A stretch of 64,000 nt of DNA from Kitasatospora phosalacinea (GTDB lineage: Bacteria > Actinomycetota > Actinomycetes > Streptomycetales > Streptomycetaceae). How positions within the stretch are numbered: position 1 is the stretch's first letter; every line of letters starts with the position of its first letter. Positions 1 through 7,804 of the stretch are shown one piece after another. The notes under the pieces are model-generated. The model did not search any database. It worked only from the letters and a program-made list of their open reading frames with translations, and had not been told where the DNA came from. The DNA lies in contig NZ_BSSA01000017.1 in NCBI RefSeq assembly GCF_030268885.1, forward strand, positions 1 through 64,000, in the 5' to 3' direction. A program made the translations under genes and the position numbers.

Positions 1-22
1 GTCCGGCCGCGTGCGTGATGGC

Positions 23-97
23 CTGCTGATGAGCCGACAAATCCCAAACAGGACAGCCCGAGGCGTCAGTCAGGGGGCGGGTCAGGCTCATCAGCAG
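23..97. repeat. 13-bp perfect inverted repeat
   Basis: CTGCTGATGAGCC at 23-35 is repeated as its exact reverse complement at 85-97, leaving a 49-base loop. It lies beyond the 3' end of the YtxH-like gene and outside any convincing gene. It could be a terminator-like structure or the edge of a repeat that continues left of the window; no T-run follows either arm. Confidence 0.5.
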
Positions 98-120
98 AAC
101 CACCAGTCACATCATCACTG

Positions 121-414
121 TCAGGGGTGGACGGTGCCCCATCCGTCGTCCTCGCCGTGCTGCTTGGCGAAGTACGGGACGCGCTCGGTCAGCGCGTGCG
201 GCAGCTTCTCGCCGACCTTGTCGGCGACCGCCCCGGCGGCCTTCCCGGCGACCGCACCGGCCTGCTGCTTGGCCTTGCCCGCGGCGTCCTGCACCCGCGG
301 GTTCTCCCGCACGTGCCGGGCCGCACCGGCCAACTGCTCGTAACGTTCGCGCCCGGCCCGGGTACCGAGGACGTACCCGATCCCGAGGCCCACGATCAAC
401 GACACCTTCCACAT
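121..414 (-). CDS. YtxH-like small membrane protein
   Basis: 97-residue protein starting at ATG 414. Residues 4-20 form one hydrophobic segment (VSLIVGLGIGYVLGTRAGRE), followed directly by a positively charged GRERYEQL stretch. The rest is a long Ala/Lys/Gly-rich amphipathic helix (about 42-70) and an acidic tail. This is the layout of the YtxH/gas-vesicle-like small membrane proteins common in actinobacteria, which are single-span proteins of unknown role, often stress associated. The longer reading frame upstream of ATG 414 overlaps the tRNA region and has no coding character, so the short start was chosen. There is no operon partner; the tRNA-Asn pair lies on the opposite strand. Confidence 0.75.
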   Translation of the reverse strand: MWKVSLIVGLGIGYVLGTRAGRERYEQLAGAARHVRENPRVQDAAGKAKQQAGAVAGKAAGAVADKVGEKLPHALTERVPYFAKQHGEDDGWGTVHP

Positions 415-726
415 GCCCTGGTTCCACCCTTCGTCGTCGCGCGATTGTGTGCCGCGTCTACCCGTCCGGCCGGGCCGTGAACCACCCGGCCGGTGGCGGG
501 CCCGGGCGGTCGGGCCGCCGTGCACCAGCATCCCCGTCCGCACCGCGGGGCGCACGCGGGGCGCGCCGGGCCGGGCCGGGGCGGGGGCGGGGCGCCCGAG
601 GTGGGGGAGGCCGCCGGGAAAGCGATTGGCGGAACACCCCCCTGAGTGCGCTAATGTATGTCCCGCAGCGAGCACCGAGGCCCCCGGAGCGATCCGGAGA
701 CCGGGGTGGTCGGAGCGGAAGCACGA

Positions 727-799
727 TCCTCCATAGCTCAATTGGCAGAGCAGCCGACTGTTAATCGGCAGGTTATTGGTTCGAGTCCAATTGGAGGAG
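727..799 (+). tRNA. tRNA-Asn (GTT), copy 1
   Basis: A 73-base cloverleaf can be drawn. The acceptor stem is TCCTCCA (727-733) with TGGAGGA (792-798), with discriminator G799. The D arm is TAGCTC...GAGC, the anticodon loop contains GTT, and the T loop is TTCGAGT. CCA is not encoded. It is the first of two tandem Asn genes separated by 5 bases. A TAATGT hexamer at 652-657 may belong to the promoter, but no good -35 is in register. Confidence 0.95.
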
Positions 800-804
800 C
801 GCGG

Positions 805-877
805 TCCCCCATAGCTCAATTGGCAGAGCAGCCGACTGTTAATCGGCAGGTTATTGGTTCGAGTCCAATTGGGGGAG
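805..877 (+). tRNA. tRNA-Asn (GTT), copy 2
   Basis: A 73-base tandem copy of the preceding tRNA-Asn, identical except for one acceptor-stem pair: TCCCCCA (805-811) pairs with TGGGGGA (870-876), so the T:A pair of copy 1 is C:G here. The anticodon is GTT and the discriminator is G877. CCA is not encoded. Confidence 0.95.
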
Positions 878-913
878 CTTCACCGGAAGTCACGGTGACG
901 AGCACGGAGCGAG

Positions 914-942
914 GGCCCCTCGGCGATGCCGAGGGGCCTTCG
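914..942 (+). terminator. Terminator of the tRNA-Asn pair
   Basis: An 11-bp perfect stem (914-924 with 928-938) with a 3-base loop is followed by TTCGTGTT. It lies 37 bases after the second tRNA-Asn and is the obvious end of that transcript. The serine protease gene converges from the other side. Confidence 0.7.
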
Positions 943-993
943 TGTTGCCCGCGCCCCGGTGCCGCCCGCCCGGCGTCCCGGCGTCCCCTGGTC

Positions 994-1764
994 TCAGTCG
1001 GCGGCGGCCCGCCGGTACAGGTCGGCGACGTGCGCGTCGAAGGCCACGCTGTACGAGGTGTCCGGGCTCGCGCCGCCCGCCTGGTAACCCCCTATCACCC
1101 CGATCACCTGGCCCGCGTCGGTGACCCACGGGCTGCCGCTGGTGCCGTCGGTGAACCCGGCGCAGTCGAAGCGCTGCTGGGTGGCGCTGCGCGCCGAGGT
1201 GCGGGTGCGGCAGGTGATCGGGGCCTCGCCCGCGTTGGGGTATCCGGTGACGGTGACCTCCTGCCCGGTGCCGAGGCCGGCCGCGAACGCGCCGGAGCCC
1301 ACCTCGTCCTCGACCTGCCGCCCGTCGAGCGGGCCGACGGTGAGGAAGGCGACGTCGTCGTCCTCGTCCTGCCCGCCCTCCCAGGCGGGGTCGACGGTCA
1401 CCGCGGTGACCGGCCAGGTCCCGTGCGGGGTCAGGCCGTTGCGGTAGCCGGGGGCGAAGACCAGGTCGTCCAGCGGGACGCCCTCGGGGGCCGCGCAGTG
1501 GGCGGCGGTGATCAGCAGGTTCCGGCCGGGGCTGTGCACCACGCTGGCGGTGCAGACCCGGGCGCCGCCGGTGTCCTCGACGAACAGCGCGCCGACCCGG
1601 TCGGTGGCCGGGCCGGACGGGGCGGGGTCGGCGACCGCCTGTTCCGGCGCGCCGGCCTGCTCGGCGGAGCCGCAGCCGGTCACGGCCGCGGCCAGCAGCA
1701 GCACCAGCACCCCGGCCGCGGTGGCCGGGGACGGGGGGCCGGATCGGAGGGAGGTGCGCGGCAC
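994..1764 (-). CDS. Trypsin-like serine protease, lipoprotein
   Basis: 256-residue exported protease of the trypsin/V8 fold. The N-terminus is a lipoprotein signal with the lipobox ending VTGC (Cys31), so the enzyme should be anchored on the outer face of the membrane. The catalytic triad is visible: His89 in TAAHC, Asp136 in DDDVAFL and Ser210 in GTSGSP. The length fits a bare protease domain with no pro-region or C-terminal domain. The start is GTG 1764; the reading frame stays open further upstream but that stretch is low-complexity. A degraded paralogue lies directly upstream (1893-2345). The substrate is unknown. The second trypsin-like protease in the window (60196-61014) is a different, secreted type. 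Confidence 0.85.
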   Translation of the reverse strand: MPRTSLRSGPPSPATAAGVLVLLLAAAVTGCGSAEQAGAPEQAVADPAPSGPATDRVGALFVEDTGGARVCTASVVHSPGRNLLITAAHCAAPEGVPLDDLVFAPGYRNGLTPHGTWPVTAVTVDPAWEGGQDEDDDVAFLTVGPLDGRQVEDEVGSGAFAAGLGTGQEVTVTGYPNAGEAPITCRTRTSARSATQQRFDCAGFTDGTSGSPWVTDAGQVIGVIGGYQAGGASPDTSYSVAFDAHVADLYRRAAAD

Positions 1765-1892
1765 CGCGGCTCGCTTCTGCTCGGCGGCCCGCCCGGGGCG
1801 CCGGGCGGCGGTCGTAGCAAGATCTACCAGGGCCCGTGCGGACCGGGCAACCACCGTCCGGCGCGGGGCCCGGTGCGCGGCCCGGGGCGGGG

Positions 1893-2345
1893 TCACGGGC
1901 CGCCGGACGCCTGCTGGTGGAGCGTCCGGACCTGTCCGCCGAAGTGGCTGCTGGAGGAGGTGCCCGCGGTGCCACCGCCCTCCCGGCGGCCGCCGGTCAC
2001 GGTGCCGGGGCGGGGCCGCGGGCCGAGGCGGGTGGCCCAGGGGCTGCCGCCGGAACCGGGGTCGTCGACCACGCCGGTGGTGCAGGAGGGGTCGCCGTCC
2101 GCGCCGTGCGCGAACTCCGCACCGACCCGGTCGTTCGGTGGCGTCGGTCCGGCCGTGCGGCCGGTGCCCCGGTGCCGGTCGGCGGCGGGGCGCAGCCGTT
2201 CCCGGCTCCGGCCGTGCGCGGCCGCGGCGCCGGAACCGCAGGCGGAACCGGTGGGGGCCTCCGCCCCGTCCCCGGCGGAGCCGCAGCCGGTCGCCGCCAG
2301 GGCCGGGGCCGTCGTCAACGCCGTCGCACCCGTGGACCGCTTCAT
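1893..2345 (-). pseudogene. Decayed paralogue of the adjacent serine protease
   Basis: An open 150-codon frame that reads as a deletion remnant of the protease gene next to it. It keeps a signal-like start (MKRSTGATALTTAPALAATG, then CGS). It then has RVGAEFAHG, matching RVGALFVED of the intact gene, and passes directly to GGSPWATR, the counterpart of GTSGSPWVTD. The tail GGRREGGG...SSSHFGGQV...LHQQ lines up with GGYQAGG...YSVAFDAHV...LYRR. The whole segment holding the catalytic His and Asp is gone and the Ser motif has lost GT, so no protease activity is expected. It could still be translated. Confidence 0.6.
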
Positions 2346-2573
2346 CCCGGCCACCCGCTCCCGCTCGCGCCAACCCGACGGTCCAGCCTCACCCGCCGCA
2401 GCACGGCCCCGCCACCGGACCGCCAAGGTGCGGACGGGCGCCGGGCCGTGCGTACCCGGATGCGCCCCCGGCGCGCACCACGGGTGATCGACCGGCTATG
2501 CTGCCGGGGGCGGCCCTGAGGGGCCGTCTGCTGCTGCCAGGACCGCGTCGTCGGCCCCGGCGGGTCGAGTCGG

Positions 2574-2647
<74 letters not shown>

Positions 2648-3254
2648 CCTCGGCCGCTGACCGCCCGTCAGCCAATGGACCCTCTGACCAGGCGAAACGC
2701 CGGACGGGTCACGCAAATCGTAGAGCACCGGCCCGCTGCTCGCCCTCCTCCGGCCCGAAAGTTCACCCTCCAGTGGACTTCTGGTGGACACGGCGCAGCA
2801 GAGCGCGCACGGCCGGAGCGGCGACATGACGCCCCGTCACGGGAGGCCGGAGCAAGGGCGCTGCGTCCCGTCCGGCGGACGACACCTCCTTTCCGGCGGA
2901 CGTCTTCACCGACCCGGTCGCCGACAGCGGCCACCGGCAGGTGTGACCGCGGTCCGACGGGCGGCGCGGCGAAGACCCCCCGCCCGGACCGGTGCGTCGT
3001 CGAGTCCGGCGATGAGCTTCCCCGCCGTCGAGTACGGACGGGGTCGGGCGACGGCGGGTCGGCCCCGGCCGGACCGGCCGATCAGCACGTCGGCTCACGG
3101 TCGTCGCGCCCGGTCGGGTGATGGACCGCCGGAGCGGGTGCCGCCCGGGCCGGCTGCCACCCGGCTGGCGGACAGTCGGGCCGTGTGCGAACGGGTAGCG
3201 TTCGGCCAGGCCGCTCCGGCCCTGTTCTCGTCCCGCCGCCCGGATGGAGACCGC
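2648..3254 (+). other. Gene-free stretch after tRNA-Met
   Basis: About 600 bases without a convincing gene: the open frames on both strands are Arg/Pro/Gly-rich with no domain-like composition. No integrase, att-type repeat of the tRNA 3' end, or terminator with a clear T-run was recognised. The right-hand end must hold the promoter of the lipoprotein gene at 3255. Confidence 0.4.
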
Positions 3255-3977
3255 ATGCCCCGGACACCGCGCCCCACGTCCCGCCCGACCGTCGGCAGAA
3301 CCGCCCGCCGGTTGGCCACCGCACTGCTCGTACCCGTCCTCGCGGCCTGCGGTGGCGGCGGTGACTCGGGATCCGGGGCGACGTCCTCGGCCGCGCAGTC
3401 CGGTGGCGACCTCGGGGCCTCGCCGCCGACGGAGGGCTCGGGGGAGCAGCCCGACGACAGCCGGACCGAGGCCGGCGGGAACCAGGGCGGGTTCAACGCG
3501 GCCGGCCAGGTCTCGGCGAACGCCAGCGGAACGTGGAGCCTCGCCCGGATCGACCTGTCGAGTCCGCGGAAGGAGACCTTCACGGCCACCATCAGCCAGG
3601 TCACCGACTGCACCGGCGGCAAGGAGTCCGCGCCCGCCAGCCCGGCCAGCCGGGAGGTCAGCGTGGTCGGCGGCACCACGCCCGAGACGGCCGAGTTCAC
3701 CCTCGCCGGGCCGAGGCCGCCGGCCGGGAGCAGCCGCACGATCTGCGTCACCGTCACCGTCAACGGTGCGAGCAGGCGGGGCCCCGCGGCCGGAACGGTC
3801 GACGTCCCCGAGGGCTCCCCCGACGGCGGCGGCACCGACGAACCCAGCAACGGCCCCACCGACGGCGGTACTCCCGACGGCGGTACTCCCGACAGTGGTA
3901 CTCCCGACAGCGGTACGTCCGACAGCGGAGCGTCCGAGCAGCCCGTCCCGCTCCCCGAGTCCGCGAGCCCCCGCTGA
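3255..3977 (+). CDS. Hypothetical lipoprotein with repeat tail
   Basis: 240-residue lipoprotein: a basic N-terminus, hydrophobic LATALLVPVLAAC with lipobox Cys32, then a Gly/Ser linker. Residues about 85-180 form a compact, probably beta-rich domain containing two cysteines (TDCTGG and RTICVTVTV), which could form a disulfide outside the cell. The C-terminal 40 residues are a Pro/Gly/Asp/Ser tail built from five copies of a 15-base repeat. No family was recognised. The gene overlaps the start of the membrane-protein gene that follows, so the two are probably made together. ATG 3255 was chosen because it directly precedes a proper signal peptide. Confidence 0.7.
   Translation: MPRTPRPTSRPTVGRTARRLATALLVPVLAACGGGGDSGSGATSSAAQSGGDLGASPPTEGSGEQPDDSRTEAGGNQGGFNAAGQVSANASGTWSLARIDLSSPRKETFTATISQVTDCTGGKESAPASPASREVSVVGGTTPETAEFTLAGPRPPAGSSRTICVTVTVNGASRRGPAAGTVDVPEGSPDGGGTDEPSNGPTDGGTPDGGTPDSGTPDSGTSDSGASEQPVPLPESASPR
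3861..3935 (+). repeat. Five 15-base in-frame tandem repeats
   Basis: Five consecutive 15-mers begin at 3861, 3876, 3891, 3906 and 3921. The first two are identical (GACGGCGGTACTCCC) and the next three differ by 1-4 bases. They encode a D-(G/S)-G-(T/A)-(P/S) pentapeptide repeat in the lipoprotein tail. Because the unit is a multiple of three, copy-number change would keep the frame. Confidence 0.85.
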
Positions 3978-4909
3978 GCACTACCGACGAGCGGCCGTCC
4001 GGCGACCCACCCGACGAACCGGATCCGCCCGGTCCGGAGCAGCCCGGCCCGCCGCAGCCGGAAGGTCGCTCGTGGCGCAGCTGGATCGGTCTGATCGCCT
4101 CCTGGATCGCGCCGACCACGCTCATCACCGCCCTGCTGCTCTTCTTCGGCTACGCCTACACCGACTCCCTCTACAGCTACTTCGGCGTGGACTCCGCCAC
4201 CATCGGCTTCTCCGGCCAGGACCTCCTGCTCCGTAGCTCGGCCGCGCTCTACCTCCCGGCCGGCGTCCTGCTGTGCGGCGCCCTGGTGGTCGCGATCGCC
4301 TACCACCTGGCCACCCGGACCGTCCGCAGCGGCGCGGAGGGGCGCCGGGCCGTCCGCCGGGCCTGCCGGATCGTCGCGCTGCCCGCCGTCCCGCTCGCGG
4401 TGCTCGGGTTCCTCGCAGGCTTCGAGGTCATCGACGCGGGCCCCACGGGCACCCCGCTACTGCTGGGCGGTGCGCTGCTGCTGGTGGTGCTGGCGCGGCT
4501 GCTGGCCGTACGGGCGGCCGGTGCCGCCTACCCGCTGACCGGGGAGCGGGCGGCACTCGGCATCAGCGTGGCGCTGATCGTGCTCTGCTCGTTCTGGACC
4601 GCAGGCGGCTTCGCCCACCAGAAGGGGCACCGTGACGCCGAGTGGCTCGCCCGCAACCTCGCGCTGCGCCCGGCGGTCGTCCTCGACACCACCGAGCGCC
4701 TCTACCTGCAGTGGGCCGGCGTGGACGAGCGGGCGCTGCCGGACGCCGGAGCGGGGCAGAGGTTCCGCTACCGCTACCGGGGGCTGCGGCTGCTGGCGCA
4801 GGCGAACGACCGGATGTTCCTGATCCCGCGCGACTGGACGTGGAAGGAGGGCAACGTGCTGATCCTTCCGGTGGACGCCAACGTCCGGATCGCCTTCCAC
4901 CCGGGCTGA
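3974..4909 (+). CDS. Five-span membrane protein, unknown function
   Basis: About 311 residues: a Pro/Glu-rich N-terminal 35, then five hydrophobic segments (starting near WIAPTTLITALL, LYLPAGVLLCGAL, IVALPAVPLAVL, PLLLGGALLLVV and AALGISVALIVL). A C-terminal domain of about 110 residues follows without spans and contains RFRYRYRGL and a WTWKEGN motif. The family was not recognised. The start is uncertain: no ATG or GTG lies in frame between the preceding gene and the first span. The best candidate is CTG 3974, overlapping the upstream TGA (3975-3977), which suggests translational coupling to the lipoprotein. The two products may act as a pair at the membrane. Confidence 0.6.
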   Translation: MSTTDERPSGDPPDEPDPPGPEQPGPPQPEGRSWRSWIGLIASWIAPTTLITALLLFFGYAYTDSLYSYFGVDSATIGFSGQDLLLRSSAALYLPAGVLLCGALVVAIAYHLATRTVRSGAEGRRAVRRACRIVALPAVPLAVLGFLAGFEVIDAGPTGTPLLLGGALLLVVLARLLAVRAAGAAYPLTGERAALGISVALIVLCSFWTAGGFAHQKGHRDAEWLARNLALRPAVVLDTTERLYLQWAGVDERALPDAGAGQRFRYRYRGLRLLAQANDRMFLIPRDWTWKEGNVLILPVDANVRIAFHPG

Positions 4910-5610
4910 CGCGAGGTCACCCGGCCACCTCCGCAACGCCGGAGACCCAGGCTCCGAACAGCGGGGCGGCGAGGTTCGCGGGGCCGCGGACGCGGCAGTG
5001 CGAGGGCCCGGCGGGGCGGTGCACGAGCGGCGCGGCAACGGGCCCGGTGGCGGCAGACCGCGGTGCCTGCCGCTGGCGGAACGGGGCCGCTGGTGGCGGT
5101 GCGCCACCGGGCGAACCTGACGACGCGGCAGCTCGCGCCGCTCTCCGGCGCCCCGACGGCGACGGTGTGCCGCGCGTCCAGCGCCTCGGCCCGCTGGGGT
5201 GCGGGCTTCGTGCCGGTGCCGGTGCCGGTGCCGGTGCCGACCTCGCCCGGGGTCGGAGGGTTGTCGGCGGGCTCGTCCGGGGACTTCGGGGCGGGGTGCG
5301 CGGCCGGGAGGGGAACGTTCCGCCGGGCCCGCGAGCGGCGCTGAGCTGCGGGAACGCGCTCCGGAGTGATCGCGCATCGACCGATCGGATGATGCCGGGG
5401 TCCACCGGAATGCTCGCCGGGTCTGACCGTTCCGCCGACGGAGCGGGGCGGTACGCGGGGCAAATATGGAGTGGGGGAAGCAGACCCGCCCACCCCCGGC
5501 CTGTCCCGCCCCGTCCCCGACCCCGGCCCGTTCCCGCCACCAGCCCCTCGCCCCCGCACCCGTTGAGGCATTCCGTGCTGTCCCTGCCGTCCCTCAGGAG
5601 GAGGACCGCG
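4910..5610 (+). other. 700-base gap before the ankyrin gene
   Basis: No supported gene. Frames on both strands are low complexity. The hexamer TGCCGG is repeated at 5211-5240 (five tandem units, the last ending in A). On the minus strand a frame through this repeat encodes a Gly-Thr repeat flanked by more protein-like sequence, possibly a very degraded gene. The last 30 bases hold the AGGAGGAGG ribosome site of the next gene. Confidence 0.35.
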
Positions 5611-6240
5611 ATGACCGCGACCGACCAACGCCTGCTCACCGCCGCCCGCACCGGTGACCTCGCCGCCGCCCGGGCCGCCCTCGCGGACGGCGCCGCCCCG
5701 GAGGCGCGCGACCCGCACGGGCGGACGGCGCTGCTGCTCGCCGCGCTCGCCGACCACGTCCCCGTCGCCGAACTCCTGGTCGCCGCCGGGGCGGACCCGG
5801 ACGCGCAGGACGAGCGGGAGGACAGCCCCTGGCTGGTCACCGGTGTCACCGGCAGCGTGCCGATGATGCGCGCCCTGCTGCCCGCCCGGCCGGACTTCGG
5901 GCTGACCAACCGCTTCGGCGGGGTCAGCCTGATACCCGCCGCCGAACGCGGCCACGTCGCCTACGTGCGGGCCGTGCTGGCGGAGACCGACATCGACGTC
6001 GACCACGTCAACCGGCTCGGCTGGACGGCCCTGCTGGAGGCCGTGATCCTCGGCGACGGCGGCCGCGCGCACGCCGAGGTCGTCCGGCTGCTGCTGGCCG
6101 CGGGCGCCTCCCCGCGGCTCGCCGACGCCGACGGCGTCACGGCCCGGCAGCACGCCGAACGACGCGGCTTCGCCGCGCTGGCCGCACTCCTGCGGGAGGC
6201 CGAGGCCCGATTCGACCGGGAGAACGGAGCAGCCCGATGA
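5611..6240 (+). CDS. Ankyrin-repeat protein
   Basis: 209 residues, predicted cytoplasmic, built of about five ankyrin repeats. Recognisable signatures are TRTGDLAAARAAL, HGRTALLLAALADHVPVAEL, AAGADPDAQD, LGWTALLEAVILG and EVVRLLLAAGASPRLAD. Ankyrin stacks bind protein partners; no enzymatic role is implied. The start ATG 5611 is fixed by a strong AGGAGGAGG site at 5597-5605. Its stop overlaps the start of the following lipoprotein gene (ATGA, 6237-6240), so the two are translationally coupled. This pairing suggests that the ankyrin protein works with, or regulates, the exported beta-propeller. Confidence 0.85.
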   Translation: MTATDQRLLTAARTGDLAAARAALADGAAPEARDPHGRTALLLAALADHVPVAELLVAAGADPDAQDEREDSPWLVTGVTGSVPMMRALLPARPDFGLTNRFGGVSLIPAAERGHVAYVRAVLAETDIDVDHVNRLGWTALLEAVILGDGGRAHAEVVRLLLAAGASPRLADADGVTARQHAERRGFAALAALLREAEARFDRENGAAR

Positions 6241-6482
6241 CCACCCGCCGCAGGCGCACCGGCCCGCTGCTGTCGGTGGCCGCGCCGCTGCTGGCCGTCC
6301 TGCTGGCCGGCTGCGCCGACCCCGGCGGCAGCGGCAGCGCGGCCGCCACCCCGACCCCGCCCCGTCCGACGGCGGCGGCCCCTCCGGCGCCGCCACGCCC
6401 ACCCCGCTGCCCGCCACGCCCACCCCGGTGCCCACCCCGGCCGGGACGCTGCTGGTGGCCGACTTCGGGGCGGACAGCGTGA
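6237..6482 (+). CDS. Signal-peptide segment of frameshifted propeller lipoprotein
   Basis: ATG 6237 overlaps the ankyrin stop (ATGA). It begins a clear lipoprotein signal: MTTRRRR, a hydrophobic stretch, and LLAGC with Cys26. After about residue 38 this frame turns into meaningless Pro/Arg/Cys and stops at 6482. The natural continuation (Pro/Thr linker, then propeller) is in another frame from about 6359. One missing base between about 6337 and 6360 would restore a single protein. The run of C and G there makes a sequencing slip or a recent mutation equally possible. Confidence 0.6.
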   Translation: MTTRRRRTGPLLSVAAPLLAVLLAGCADPGGSGSAAATPTPPRPTAAAPPAPPRPPRCPPRPPRCPPRPGRCWWPTSGRTA

Positions 6483-7405
6483 CCTTCGTCGACCCGGCGC
6501 ACGGGGCGATCGGCTCGGTGCGCGTCGGCACGGCCCCGTACGCGGTGGCGGTCGGGGCGGACGGGCGGGCCTGGGTGAGCACCGCGGAGGGCGTCGCCGA
6601 GGTCGACACCCGGGCGCGCACCCTGCTCCGCACCGTCCCGCTGCGCACCGACACCGGCCCGGTCGGGACGGGCGAGTACCGGGGCGGCGCCATGGGCCTG
6701 GCCCTGGCGCCGGACGGCACCCGGCTGTACGTCGGGGTGAACGTGCCGGGGCACTCCGGCGTGCTGGAGGTCGTCGACACCGCGAAGGGCGAGGTCACCG
6801 GGGTGGCCCCGGTCGGCCGACGGCCCTTCGACGTCGACGTTTCGCCGGACGGCCGCCAGGTCTACGCGACCGGCCACGACTCCTTCGACGTGACGGTGGT
6901 CGCGGCGGACGGCCTGGCCACCCGGCGGATCCAGGTCGCGCCGTACGGCACCGAGGGCGGGCTCGGCTCCTGGCTGAAACCGCACTACGCGGTGGTCCGG
7001 CCGGGTGACGGCAGGCTGCTGCTGCCCTTCGAGGGCGAGCGCCTCGCCGTGGTCGACCCGGCCACGGGGGAGGTGGCGATCGAGCCGATGACCGCCGACA
7101 CCCACCAGCACGGTGCCACCCTCGCCCCGGACGGGCGGCTGCTGGTGGTCGGCTCCGGCCCGATCACCGGGGCCGACCGGGGGCCCAGCCTGACGGTCCG
7201 CCATCCCGACGGGAGCGAACGGGTGTACCCGCTCGACGCCCCGCACGAGAACGTGGCGATATCGGCGGACGGACGGACGGCGTACGTCACCGGCGGCTTC
7301 ACCCGGGACGGCTACTGGGACGGCATCACCCTGGTCGACCTCGACAGCGGAGCCACCCGCCGACTGGAGGCCGGACACCGACCGCTGGGGGTGGCGGTGC
7401 TCTGA
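6428..7405 (+). CDS. YVTN-type beta-propeller protein
   Basis: 325 residues from GTG 6428. The frame is open and protein-like back to about 6359, where it should join the signal peptide begun at 6237. It contains repeated propeller blades with the PDG(T/R)xxYV signature: APDGTRLYVG, SPDGRQVYAT, APDGRLLVVG and SADGRTAYVT. Such 7-bladed YVTN/lactonase-like repeats serve as binding scaffolds, or occasionally as enzymes, outside the cell. Read on its own the protein lacks an export signal, which argues that the frameshifted full-length form (6237-7405) is the functional one. It lies in an operon with the ankyrin gene. Confidence 0.8.
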   Translation: MPTPAGTLLVADFGADSVTFVDPAHGAIGSVRVGTAPYAVAVGADGRAWVSTAEGVAEVDTRARTLLRTVPLRTDTGPVGTGEYRGGAMGLALAPDGTRLYVGVNVPGHSGVLEVVDTAKGEVTGVAPVGRRPFDVDVSPDGRQVYATGHDSFDVTVVAADGLATRRIQVAPYGTEGGLGSWLKPHYAVVRPGDGRLLLPFEGERLAVVDPATGEVAIEPMTADTHQHGATLAPDGRLLVVGSGPITGADRGPSLTVRHPDGSERVYPLDAPHENVAISADGRTAYVTGGFTRDGYWDGITLVDLDSGATRRLEAGHRPLGVAVL

Positions 7406-7592
7406 GACCGGGGGAGCAGCCGGGCCGCACCGGGCGGAGCGGGAGGCCCTGCTGCCGTGCCGGACCACCTTCGCCCGCCGCGACGCCCGTCGCGACCCCG
7501 GCACGCCGACGGCACGCACCGAGGGGGTGCCCCCAGCCCTCCTCGGGGCCGGGGAGCGTTTCTCGACGACAGAGGCGGCCTGACGCGGCACC

Positions 7593-7617
7593 AGGGCGCG
7601 TATCCAATGGTGATCAA
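7593..7617. repeat. Left terminal inverted repeat of IS pair
   Basis: 25 bases running AGGGCGCGTATC, three variable bases, then TGGTGATCAA. The reverse complement of 9278-9302 matches 22 of 25, differing only in the three middle bases (CAA here, TGG there). A related but more diverged copy of this end, with its inner flank, lies at 8604-8639. Confidence 0.8.
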
Positions 7618-7690
7618 ATGAGTGCTTCGGGTGAGGGGTGGGAGCCAGATCACCGCGGCGCGGAGGTGGAGGCCGACAAGGCCACCGGCC
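7593..7690 (-). mobile_element. 3' end remnant of an IS5-type element
   Basis: Reading the minus strand, a frame here gives GLVGLHLRAAVIWL followed by LTRSTH, the typical C-terminus of an IS5-family transposase. It is parallel to HLAGLRLRGATIQI and DLTRTH of the second remnant at 8621-9219. It ends at a 25-base terminal repeat (7593-7617) whose inverted partner is at 9278-9302. Only about 30 codons remain. The copy is in the same orientation as the second remnant. Confidence 0.65.
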
Positions 7691-7804
7691 GGGGGCCTCC
7701 GTGAGAACTCCCGGCCCACTGGCGCCACACCCCGCCGGGGCGCGGTAGGTTCCCGGAAAGCACGACAAGGATCACACCACGTCATACCCGGGGGGCGGAC
7801 GCAC

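Noticed and set aside
5063..5344. Plus-strand frame of 93 codons with a Val-Pro repeat.
   Set aside because: Low complexity arising from a hexamer repeat; no start signal and no similarity that I recognise.
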